NCBI GenBank assembly: GCA_050942895.1
Contig: JBMNOE010000002.1
Coordinates: 1 to 64,000, forward strand
Origin: JBNRMR01 sp050942895
GTDB taxonomy: Bacteria > Bacillota > Clostridia > Christensenellales > UBA1750
Reading direction: 5' to 3'
Length of the DNA stretch: 64,000 bases
The notes under the pieces were generated by a model. That model saw nothing but the letters and a program-made list of their open reading frames with translations. It ran no database searches and had not been told where the DNA came from. The translations under genes and the position numbers were made by a program. Numbering within the stretch: the first letter of the stretch is position 1; every line of letters begins with the position of its first letter. Below are positions 17,986 to 25,570 of this stretch, piece by piece.

Positions 17986-18963
17986 TTATTTTAAGACAAA
18001 ATCAACGGCTTTCTTTGATTGTATAAATCTAACAATAAATTCCGAATTCGCAATTTCAGGTGCACAAGAAAATACTATTGCTCCTTTAATCGTGCTTAGC
18101 GGGTTACAACTTTCGCTTATAATATCTTCTTCCCACCCCCATAACTTAGTAGCAGTTAACTCATAGCCTTCACCGTATATTATTTTTGCTTGCGAACTTG
18201 AACTGTAATACGAAAAGAAAATATTATTCTCTTTACCTATGTTTTTTGCGGTGAGTCTGATAACAACAAATACATTGTCATCATCTGGGGTAAACGAGGT
18301 GATTCCAGAACTCCATATTTTATCCGTAATTTCGCAAGATAAAATTGCAACTTCCCAATTTCCTACTATTTGAGTTGCGTACTGTGGCTCGATTAGCTCA
18401 GGTTGTTTTTCGCTCTCAAAGGGCAAAACCCCTGAGATTTCTTTGCTTCTATCAGAATTATCTGGGGTGGCAATAGCGTCTGTGCCTAAAACATCATCAA
18501 AGAAACTGGAAAAAGCGTCATTAATCCGTGAATAATTAAGTAGAATGGCAACTATACACGCTATAATTCCTATGGTGGTCAATAAACTATAAAAGTTAAT
18601 CGATATAGTTGAACTTTGTTTACTTGCGTTACTGCGTTTACCTATAAATTTCCCGTTATCCCAAATTCCGTGAAGCAGTACTTTTCCATCAGCCGAATAT
18701 TCCGCTCCTTTGCCGTGGTAATGGCCTTTATTTGTAAATGAGCCGATAAAGTAAGCCCCGTTTGTATAGTAATGAATTCCCTTGCCGCTCATATGACCAT
18801 TAATCCAATGACCTTTATATATGACTCCATCTTTTGTAATTTGAGTACCTTTGCCGTTCGCTTTTCCATTAAGAACTTGTCCATAATACCTAGTTCCTTC
18901 GTCGGTTACGAAAGATGGCGCTCTTCTTTCATGCTTTTTTAGTTCACGTTGATACTTATTCAT
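17986..18963 (-). CDS. MORN-repeat membrane protein with DUF4352-like domain
   Basis: Start taken at ATG 18963 (MNKYQRELKKHER); an in-frame GTG at 19032 is possible but lacks a ribosome-binding site. Four MORN repeats follow (YYGQVLNGKANGKG, YKGHWINGHMSGKG, FIGSFTNKGHYHGKG, LLHGIWDNGKFIG) over roughly residues 25-105. One transmembrane helix (FYSLLTTIGIIACIVAILL) comes next, and then an extracytoplasmic domain resembling DUF4352 (VFVVIRLTAKNIGKENN; WEVAILSCEI). The predicted topology puts the MORN repeats in the cytoplasm and the immunoglobulin-like domain outside. The gene is visibly more AT-rich than guaA beside it and stands alone in an island of prophage debris, suggesting transfer. Function unknown. 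Confidence 0.75.
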   Translation of the reverse strand: MNKYQRELKKHERRAPSFVTDEGTRYYGQVLNGKANGKGTQITKDGVIYKGHWINGHMSGKGIHYYTNGAYFIGSFTNKGHYHGKGAEYSADGKVLLHGIWDNGKFIGKRSNASKQSSTISINFYSLLTTIGIIACIVAILLNYSRINDAFSSFFDDVLGTDAIATPDNSDRSKEISGVLPFESEKQPELIEPQYATQIVGNWEVAILSCEITDKIWSSGITSFTPDDDNVFVVIRLTAKNIGKENNIFFSYYSSSSQAKIIYGEGYELTATKLWGWEEDIISESCNPLSTIKGAIVFSCAPEIANSEFIVRFIQSKKAVDFVLK

Positions 18964-18986
18964 ATATTTTCCACAATTTCTGTATG

Positions 18987-19040
18987 CCAAAATGTGTGCA
19001 AAAAGTTTTGAGAGCTGCTGATAATTTGGCACACATTTTG
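18987..19040. repeat. 12-bp perfect inverted repeat next to guaA
   Basis: CAAAATGTGTGC (18988-18999) and GCACACATTTTG (19029-19040) are perfect inverted copies separated by 29 bases. They lie upstream of the MORN gene and 86 bases from the guaA 3' end. They could be a regulator-binding pair or part of an old recombination site. There is no T-run for a terminator. Confidence 0.5.
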
Positions 19041-19125
19041 AAAGGATATGTCAACCCAACAACACATAAACCGCCTGATTACAATGGTTTACGGGAATTT
19101 GTGAAAACATATGAAACCGATAAGC

Positions 19126-20652
19126 CTACTCCCACTCGATGGTGGCGGGGGGCTTGCCGGTGATGTCGTAGACGATGCGGTTGATGCCCTTGACCTCGTT
19201 AACGATGCGGACCGATGCGCGCTCCAGCGTGGAATGGGGCAGCTTGGCATAGGTACAAGTCATGAAGTCGGTGGTGTTAACGGCGCGAAGGGCCAGGGTG
19301 TAATCGTAGGTGCGGCTGTCGCCCATGACGCCCACCGAGCGTATGTTGGTGAGCACGGCAAAATATTGCTGCGCCTTCACCCGGGATTTTGCAACCTCCT
19401 CGCGGAAAATGGCATCGGCATCCCGCAGTATCTCCAGCTTTTCTTCGGTGATATCGCCAATAATGCGTATCGCAAGACCCGGGCCTGGGAAGGGTTGACG
19501 GTCTACAAGCTCTTTTGGAAGCCCTAACTTGCGGCCCATCTTTCGCACCTCATCCTTGAAAAGGGCGCTCAAAGGCTCTACTATGCCCTTAAAGTCCATG
19601 ATTTCGGGAAGGCCGCCCACATTGTGGTGGCTTTTTATGTTGGCGGAATTATTGCCGCCGGACTCGACGATGTCGGGATAAATAGTTCCCTGGGCAAGGT
19701 AGGGAATGTTGCCCAGCTTCTTCGCCTCGTCCTCAAAAACAGCGATGAACTCCGCACCGATTATCTTGCGTTTGCGCTCTGGGTCGGTCACGCCGGCCAG
19801 CTTTCCAAGGAAACGTTCCTTGGCATTGACGCGGATGAAATGCAGGTCTCTCTTGGAGAAAACCTCCTCGATTTCATCGCCTTCGTTTTTGCGCATCAGG
19901 CCGTGATCGACGAATATGCAGGTGACTTGACCCGGTATCGCTTTCGAGAGCAGGGCCGCACAAACGGAGGAATCCACGCCGCCGGAAAGGGCAAGAAGCA
20001 CTCTTTCGCCGCGCACCTGGGCCCTGATGGCCTTCACCTGGCGGTTAATGTAGCCCGAAACGCCGTAGTCACCCTTCGCGCCGCAGATATTATACAGGAA
20101 ATTGCGGATCATCTTCACGCCGTTCTTTGTACGCTCAACCTCAGGGTGAAACTGCAGGCCGTAGAGCTTCTTTGCTTCGTTCTGTATTGCGGCATTTGGG
20201 CAATCAGGCGAAAATGCGATGCTTTTAAACCCCTTGGGCAGCACAGATACATGATCGCCATGGCTCATCAAAGTCACCTGGCTTTCATCAAGCCCCATAA
20301 ACAGCGTCGAGTAGCTGTCAACCTTAACATCTATTTTGCCGTACTCGGGCACACCCGCCTTTTCCACACTGCCCCCAAGACTGTGGCACATCACCTGAAG
20401 GCCATAGCAAATGCCAAGGATTGGTATGCCCAGTTCAAAAAGTGCGGGGTCGCATTTGGGGGAAGATTCGCTATAGGCGCTCATGGGGCCGCCGGTCAAA
20501 ATGATGCCTATGGGCGACATTGCCTTAATGTCGTCCAGGGGTGTTTGGCCGGGCTTTATTACCGAATAGACATTTAACTGGCGCACCCTGCGGGCTATAA
20601 GCTCCTTATATTGGCCGCCAAAATCCAGAACCACGACTGTTTGATTATTCAT
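19126..20652 (-). CDS. guaA: GMP synthase (glutamine-hydrolysing)
   Basis: A 508-residue enzyme converting XMP to GMP with ATP and glutamine. It has an N-terminal class I amidotransferase with nucleophile C82 (LGICYGLQ) and H169/E171 (LQFHPEVE), then the PP-loop ATP pyrophosphatase SGGVDSS at 223-229, then the dimerisation domain (RQPFPGPGLAIRIIGDI) and the family ending PPATIEWE. Length and start (GGAGGG before ATG) are normal. A promoter and a possible attenuator lie upstream. The 3' end faces prophage debris, matching the known use of guaA 3' ends as integration sites. Confidence 0.98.
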   Translation of the reverse strand: MNNQTVVVLDFGGQYKELIARRVRQLNVYSVIKPGQTPLDDIKAMSPIGIILTGGPMSAYSESSPKCDPALFELGIPILGICYGLQVMCHSLGGSVEKAGVPEYGKIDVKVDSYSTLFMGLDESQVTLMSHGDHVSVLPKGFKSIAFSPDCPNAAIQNEAKKLYGLQFHPEVERTKNGVKMIRNFLYNICGAKGDYGVSGYINRQVKAIRAQVRGERVLLALSGGVDSSVCAALLSKAIPGQVTCIFVDHGLMRKNEGDEIEEVFSKRDLHFIRVNAKERFLGKLAGVTDPERKRKIIGAEFIAVFEDEAKKLGNIPYLAQGTIYPDIVESGGNNSANIKSHHNVGGLPEIMDFKGIVEPLSALFKDEVRKMGRKLGLPKELVDRQPFPGPGLAIRIIGDITEEKLEILRDADAIFREEVAKSRVKAQQYFAVLTNIRSVGVMGDSRTYDYTLALRAVNTTDFMTCTYAKLPHSTLERASVRIVNEVKGINRIVYDITGKPPATIEWE

Positions 20653-20690
20653 GAAAACCCTCCGCTGATAGATGGCCTTAAAACAAAAAA

Positions 20691-20754
20691 CCGGGCTCGC
20701 CTGCTTGTTCGCTTCTGCATAATAATTTCCTGCTAATACAGCATACGAGCGCCG
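20691..20754 (-). promoter_or_regulatory. Possible transcription attenuator in the guaA leader
   Basis: In the guaA transcript, CGGCGCTCG (20754-20746) can pair with CGAGCCCGG (20699-20691), directly followed by TTTTTTG. The long loop contains a second small hairpin (TGCTGTATTAGCAG). This could be an intrinsic terminator controlled by the leader. The purine-riboswitch consensus was not found, so any ligand is unknown. Confidence 0.35.
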
Positions 20755-20768
20755 TCATTCCTTTCTAA

Positions 20769-20797
20769 AAAATACTATAATTCACCGACGATGTCAA
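20769..20797 (-). promoter_or_regulatory. guaA promoter
   Basis: On the minus strand TTGACA (20797-20792) and TATTTT (20774-20769) are separated by 17 bases, giving a leader of about 110 bases to guaA. Confidence 0.6.
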
Positions 20798-20839
20798 GGC
20801 CGAGGTCATATTCTCAGCTTATAGCGGCTAAAATTCGCG

Positions 20840-20868
20840 GTGACAACATTCATTAATGGTGTTATAAT
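20840..20868 (+). promoter_or_regulatory. Promoter for the PTS-IIC-like gene, divergent from guaA
   Basis: GTGACA (20840-20845), 17 bases, TATAAT (20863-20868). A second extended -10 (TGCTATAAT, 20931-20939) lies nearer the gene. Between them a GTGGGCG...CGCCCAC hairpin (20899-20925) without a T-run sits in the leader. Confidence 0.55.
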
Positions 20869-20988
20869 AAGTCTAGCCATTTCCGCAGGGAATCGCGGGT
20901 GGGCGGGCAGGCTTAGTACGCCCACAAACATGCTATAATATGCGTAACCACCGCTGCGCAAGAGCGGACATACATAAGGAGGCTATTT

Positions 20989-22023
20989 ATGGAAAAGCAT
21001 GAGAGCAAGGCGTTGGTCTTTGTAAAAAAGGCAGCAAAACGCTATTTTATCGACGCCATGGGCGCCATGGCCCTGGGATTATTCGCTTCATTAATAATCG
21101 GCCTTATACTATCACAGTTATCCCAGGCGTCCTTCCTTTCGTGGCTGAAGCCATTTTCCGATGTGGTTTCCGCATCGTCCCCCGTGGTTGGCGCGGCCAT
21201 AGGCGTTGCCTGCGCACACGGGCTTAAGGTGCGGCCATTGGTGATGTTCTCCAGCGCCGTCACAGGCGCCATCGGCTACAGCTATGGCGGCCCGGTGGGC
21301 TGCTTTTGCGCTGCTGTGGCAGGGGCCGAGGTGGGCAACCTGCTGGCCGGCAAAACGCCTGTGGACATCGTTCTTTTGCCCACAGTGACGATAATCGTCG
21401 GCGGGCTGGTGGGTCAATTGGTGGGCCCCTGGGTGAACGCCCTGATGACCGGCCTTGGCACCCTGATAAACAATGCGACCGAGCTGGCGCCTGTGCCCAT
21501 GGGCATTTTGGTTGCCTCGCTGATGGGCGTTATACTCACCGCGCCGATATCCTCGGCGGCAATCGCCATCGCCCTTGGTCTAGACGGCCTTGCCGCGGGT
21601 GCGGCTGTAGTGGGCTGCTGCGCGCACATGATGGGCTTTGCCGTCATGAGCTACCGTGAAAACGGCTTCGGGGGGTTTTTAGCGCAGGGCCTCGGCACCA
21701 GCATGCTGCAAATTCCCAATATGTTTAAAAACCCATTAATATTGATCCCCCCCACCCTGGCCTCGGCGATCTTGGGGCCGATATCCTCCGCCGTTCTTAA
21801 GATGACCAACATCCCCCTGGGCGCCGGCATGGGCACTTCCGGGCTGGTGGGCCAGTTCGGGGCCTGGACAGCCATGGCCGGAACGATGCCCACATGGCTC
21901 CTTTTGGTGGAGATAGCCGCCATGCATTTCGTGCTGCCCGCGCTGCTGACATGGCTGATATCGCTGCCCATGCGCAAATGGAATCTGATAAAAGAGAATG
22001 ATCTGAAGCTTAACCTGAAGTAA
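20989..22023 (+). CDS. PTS_EIIC_2 family membrane transporter
   Basis: A 344-residue, glycine- and alanine-rich polytopic membrane protein resembling the stand-alone PTS EIIC_2 family. It has about eight to ten helices and re-entrant-like text (GPVGCFCAAVAGAEVGNLLAGKTPVDI; GAGMGTSGLVGQFGAWTAM). No IIA or IIB domains are fused or adjacent, so it may act as a non-PTS transporter or use components encoded elsewhere. ATG 20989 follows AAGGAGG. A nitroreductase gene follows after 32 bases and may be co-transcribed. The substrate is unknown. Confidence 0.8.
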   Translation: MEKHESKALVFVKKAAKRYFIDAMGAMALGLFASLIIGLILSQLSQASFLSWLKPFSDVVSASSPVVGAAIGVACAHGLKVRPLVMFSSAVTGAIGYSYGGPVGCFCAAVAGAEVGNLLAGKTPVDIVLLPTVTIIVGGLVGQLVGPWVNALMTGLGTLINNATELAPVPMGILVASLMGVILTAPISSAAIAIALGLDGLAAGAAVVGCCAHMMGFAVMSYRENGFGGFLAQGLGTSMLQIPNMFKNPLILIPPTLASAILGPISSAVLKMTNIPLGAGMGTSGLVGQFGAWTAMAGTMPTWLLLVEIAAMHFVLPALLTWLISLPMRKWNLIKENDLKLNLK

Positions 22024-22055
22024 GCGGTGACGAAAAAGAGTTAAAAGGAGTTAAA

Positions 22056-22574
22056 ATGAGCTTTACTGATATCGCCATTTCCAGAAGAAGCGTGAGAAAA
22101 TTTTTGGATGAAAGCATCGCGCCTGAATTGATCGACAGCCTTCTTATAGCGGCTCAGGCAGCCCCCAGCGCAGGAAACCGCCAGCCCTGGCATTTTTACG
22201 CCATATCGGACAGAGAACTGATCGGCCGGATAGCGAATGAGTCCCTCGGGCAGAGCTTTGCGGCTAAGGCGCCGCTGATGATAGTCGTCTGCGCGGATGC
22301 CGAAAGATCAGCCGCTGGCTACGGGCAAAGAGGGCGGGAGCTTTACTGCCTGCAGGATACCGCCGCCGCCGTGCAGAACATACTCCTTTGCGCCCATGAC
22401 ATGGGCCTTGGCGCCTGCTGGTGCGGCGCTTTTTCGGAGGAAAACCTGGCGGAAAGGCTGGACATTCCAGCGCACCTGCGGCCTGTTGCCATAATCCCCG
22501 TCGGACATCCGGCCCATTCGCCCGCAGCAAGGCCCCGAAGGCCGCTCTCGGAAATCGTCACATTTATAGATTAG
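22056..22574 (+). CDS. Nitroreductase family protein
   Basis: A 172-residue FMN-dependent oxidoreductase-like protein. The N-terminal SRRSVRKF motif binds FMN phosphate. AAPSAGNRQPWHFY, the helix with CLQDTAAAVQNILLCAHDMGLGACWCGAF, and the C-terminal IIPVGHPAHSP all fit the NfsA/NfsB-like family. The start follows AAAAGGAG. It lies just after the PTS-IIC-like gene and ends tail-to-tail with the helicase gene. It probably reduces quinones, flavins or nitro compounds; the physiological substrate is unknown. Confidence 0.9.
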   Translation: MSFTDIAISRRSVRKFLDESIAPELIDSLLIAAQAAPSAGNRQPWHFYAISDRELIGRIANESLGQSFAAKAPLMIVVCADAERSAAGYGQRGRELYCLQDTAAAVQNILLCAHDMGLGACWCGAFSEENLAERLDIPAHLRPVAIIPVGHPAHSPAARPRRPLSEIVTFID

Positions 22575-22584
22575 CTTTTTTATT

Positions 22585-24954
22585 TCACTCCCGCCAGAAT
22601 GCGGCCAGCTTTTCGGGAAGTTTATCCGCGCTATAAACAGGCACCGGGTGGAAATGGCCGGGGAGCAAATCAGCATATTCACTGTTCATGTAACGGGCGT
22701 CGATCAGCAGAACGGCGCCCTTGTCATTTTCGCTGCGTATCACCCTTCCCGCCGCCTGCAGCACTTTGCATATGCCCGGATAGCGCAGGGCGAAGCCGAA
22801 GCCGTCCATGCTTTGGCCGTCGTAATAGGCTTTAAGGGCCTGAACCTCAGGGCCTATCTGGGGCAGGCCGACGCTCACCACCGCCGCTCCGATCAGCCTT
22901 TTTCCCGGCAAATCCACCCCCTGGGCGAAAATTCCCCCGAGAACGCAAAAAGCCAGAACCTCTCCTGCTTCCTGAAAGTTTTCAAGGAATGAAAGGCGGT
23001 CATCCTCAGGCATATCCGCCCTTTGGATTATGGCGTCGATATCGGGATAAGCTTCGCAGAAGGCCTTAAAGGCCCGCTTCATATAGGCATAGGAAGGAAA
23101 AAATGCTATATAATTGCCCTTTTTGGCGCTTATCATGGCCTTTAACGCCCGGGTAACTTCACCCATGCTTATATCTCTGTTTTTATAGCCCACATGCAAA
23201 GGAACATTGCAAACGAAAAGATTTTCCCTTGGAAAGGGCGATGGCAAAGTCAGGTGGAAATCGTTTTGCTCCGCGCCACAGGAGGACTTATAGTAATCAA
23301 CCGGCGAAAGGGTGGCTGAAAAGAACAGCGCGCCGCCGCATTTTTCCAGTACCCTTTTCAGCTCGACTGAAGCATCAAGGCACAGAAGCTGTATATCGGC
23401 GCTTTTAGCCCCGCCCTGGCTATGTATTCGGGTAATATATCTTTGATCATATCCTTGGGCGATTTTGCAAAAGAAAATCAATGCGAACATGCAGTCCATA
23501 AGCATGCTTTCAAAGGCCATGCCCGAAGGAACATACTCCTGAAGCGCATCGCAGCATTTTTTCGCCGCTTCAACGAAGCCCTCGGGCATTTTCTCGCTGA
23601 TCTCCGGCATATCTGAAAGGGGCTTGAAGTCACGGCAAAACTCCGCAACGGCTTTGTACAGCGCCCACTTTCTCCCCTTAACCGAAAGAGCCCTTCTAAG
23701 GTCTGTGAAGCTTTTATGCTCAAGGGCTGCGGTGAACATATCCCGACTGCGCTGAGGCAGGTTGTGAGCCTCGTCGATGAGCAGGGCATATCCGCCGCTT
23801 TTACCGTTCATAAAAAAGCGCTTTAGCTGGGCCGCAGGGTCAAAGACATAGTTATAATCGCAGATTATAATATCGCACAGCAGTGCCAGATCAAGGGACA
23901 GCTCAAACGGACAGACAACTTCGCGCCGCCCGATTTCCTTCATATTCCGCAATGTGAAGATGTCGTTTTCTTCAATAGCGCGTTCTAATACAGCGCTGAT
24001 TTTGTCATAATACCCCCTTGCATAGGGGCAGACAGCGGGGTTGCAATCCCGCTTTTCCAGCAGGCAGGCCTTGTCCTTGGCGCTTATATGCACCGACTTG
24101 ATAAAAAGCCCCTGCTCCCGCATTTTTTCCAGCAGCTCAATGACGCTTTGAGCCACTGTGGTCCTTGCAGTCAGGTAAAATATCCTCTCACATGCATCCT
24201 CCCGCAGGGCGTGGAGGGCGGGATATAGCGCCGCAGCGGTCTTACCTGTGCCGGTGGGGGCCTCGACGAAGGCGCGCCTTTTTTCGATCATGGTAAGATA
24301 TGAGCAGCGCATCATCTCTCTTTGGCCGGCCCTGTAGCTGTCAAACGGAAACGGAAGGCTTTCTATGGTTTCATTGCGCTTTTTGCTGCGCAAAAACTCC
24401 CTCTCGCAGCGGGCAATGTATATACCCGCCACCTGAAAAAAGGCTGTCTTTAGTTCATCCCGGGTCATCAGCCTTTCATAGCTCAGGCTGGAGTTTCCAT
24501 CCCGCTTTTCACCTCTTTTGACATATAAAAGCTGGATTAAGACCGCCCCAATATCCCTTTCTTCGCAGAGCATGTGGCCGTAGCAGATGGCCTGCGCCCA
24601 ATAGACGCTGTTGTCCTCCTCTGCGGGGAAATCAGCCTGGGATGATATCGTCTTTATCTCCTGCAGGACAGGCGGGCCGCCATCGGCAATGCCGTCGGTT
24701 AGGCCGTCGATCCTACCGCTGAGCTCCAGAATGATCGGCCCCCGTTCAATGGAGAGCTTTACGCTCACCTCAGCGCGAAAGCCCTCGCCCGCCGCTTTTT
24801 GGATGGCCTGAAGATCGCGGTGGGCCTGAGCGGCGTCGCTGAGGGTATCATAGCCCGCCTGTGAGTAGAGATCGCCCTGCATTATGACGCTTTCCACCAT
24901 TGAGCGGACCGACACGCGGATGGTTATCCGCTCTCTTTGCGCTTGAACACTCAT
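22585..24954 (-). CDS. XPD/DinG-type Fe-S helicase with N-terminal PD-(D/E)xK nuclease domain
   Basis: A 789-residue DNA repair enzyme. Residues 1-190 form a PD-(D/E)xK (Cas4/RecB-like) domain with D83 in GRIDG and E99-x-K101 in LQEIKT. The superfamily 2 helicase follows: Walker A EAPTGTGKT (231-239), four cysteines C297, C304, C309 and C348 placed like the XPD iron-sulfur cluster, and DEAH at 394-397. The C-terminal helicase half has FFSATLSP, VLGGIFAQGVDLPG and QAAGRVIRSENDKG. It is a 5'-3' helicase candidate that unwinds damaged or branched DNA. Its start lies four bases after the HD-protein stop, so the two are probably co-transcribed. Confidence 0.9.
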   Translation of the reverse strand: MSVQAQRERITIRVSVRSMVESVIMQGDLYSQAGYDTLSDAAQAHRDLQAIQKAAGEGFRAEVSVKLSIERGPIILELSGRIDGLTDGIADGGPPVLQEIKTISSQADFPAEEDNSVYWAQAICYGHMLCEERDIGAVLIQLLYVKRGEKRDGNSSLSYERLMTRDELKTAFFQVAGIYIARCEREFLRSKKRNETIESLPFPFDSYRAGQREMMRCSYLTMIEKRRAFVEAPTGTGKTAAALYPALHALREDACERIFYLTARTTVAQSVIELLEKMREQGLFIKSVHISAKDKACLLEKRDCNPAVCPYARGYYDKISAVLERAIEENDIFTLRNMKEIGRREVVCPFELSLDLALLCDIIICDYNYVFDPAAQLKRFFMNGKSGGYALLIDEAHNLPQRSRDMFTAALEHKSFTDLRRALSVKGRKWALYKAVAEFCRDFKPLSDMPEISEKMPEGFVEAAKKCCDALQEYVPSGMAFESMLMDCMFALIFFCKIAQGYDQRYITRIHSQGGAKSADIQLLCLDASVELKRVLEKCGGALFFSATLSPVDYYKSSCGAEQNDFHLTLPSPFPRENLFVCNVPLHVGYKNRDISMGEVTRALKAMISAKKGNYIAFFPSYAYMKRAFKAFCEAYPDIDAIIQRADMPEDDRLSFLENFQEAGEVLAFCVLGGIFAQGVDLPGKRLIGAAVVSVGLPQIGPEVQALKAYYDGQSMDGFGFALRYPGICKVLQAAGRVIRSENDKGAVLLIDARYMNSEYADLLPGHFHPVPVYSADKLPEKLAAFWRE

Positions 24955-24958
24955 ATTA

Positions 24959-25462
24959 TCAATCGACTATCCCATGCATTGTTTTTAGAATCTCTATCCC
25001 CGTCTTGGTTTTAAACACCTTTTCCATAAAGGTCAAAACAGCCTTCTTTGAAGCCTTGCCTGTCTGGGAGTTGACCAGATAATCCGCCTCCAGCAGAATG
25101 CGGCAGTCAAGGCCGTCCACATCTGTGTATGTGTGGTGCCTTCCCACCAGATTGCAGACCCGCTCTTTCTCCGCCTGTGAAAACCCGCCCACTGCCTCCA
25201 TCGCTTCAAGGGCGATTTTAGGCCCTTCCATCTCCTGATAATGGCCTGCGTGGCTGCCATATTTCTGCCGGCTCACCGGTATGCCGATATCGTGGACTAT
25301 TGCCGCAGCCTCCAGCGCTGCCTGGGCGGCGCTATCCAGCCCTTCCAGATAGCCAATGGTCTTTGCATATCCATGTACTTTCAGCATGTGCTCGGTCAGG
25401 TTAACATCTGCGCCGTGGTAGTCTATCATCCAGCCGATGAGGGCTGCGTTTCTTTTGCTCAT
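24959..25462 (-). CDS. HD-domain phosphohydrolase
   Basis: A 167-residue cytosolic HD-superfamily protein. The metal-binding residues show as H in NLTEHMLKVHGYAK, the HD pair in AAAIVHDIGIP, H in HAGHYQEMEGP, and D in LLEADYLVNS. Such proteins hydrolyse phosphate esters of nucleotides, but the substrate is not evident. ATG 25462 follows AGAGGTG. It directly precedes the nuclease-helicase gene, which hints at a nucleic-acid or nucleotide role. Confidence 0.85.
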   Translation of the reverse strand: MSKRNAALIGWMIDYHGADVNLTEHMLKVHGYAKTIGYLEGLDSAAQAALEAAAIVHDIGIPVSRQKYGSHAGHYQEMEGPKIALEAMEAVGGFSQAEKERVCNLVGRHHTYTDVDGLDCRILLEADYLVNSQTGKASKKAVLTFMEKVFKTKTGIEILKTMHGIVD

Positions 25463-25522
25463 ATTTGCACCTCTTTTAAAGCTTGTCTCCCCTGCTCTTT
25501 TTTGTTATTTTTGTTATTAAAG

Positions 25523-25550
25523 GGGGATGCTCCAAAATAGAAACATCCCC
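25523..25550 (-). terminator. Terminator of the GH140-like/transketolase operon
   Basis: GGGGATG and CATCCCC (25523-25529 and 25544-25550) form a seven-base stem just after the glycosidase stop, followed on the minus strand by CTTTAATAAC. The T-run is weak. Confidence 0.5.
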
Positions 25551-25570
25551 TGCTGATTATTTGCACTAAT

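Noticed and set aside
19624..20577. A 317-codon plus-strand open frame opposite guaA
   Set aside because: It lies fully antisense to a clear GMP synthase gene, has no ribosome-binding site and its text resembles no family; it is a codon-bias shadow.
20653..20800. Guanine (purine) riboswitch in the guaA leader
   Set aside because: The conserved aptamer core (such as GTTTCTACC and the matching loop text) could not be found on the guaA strand.
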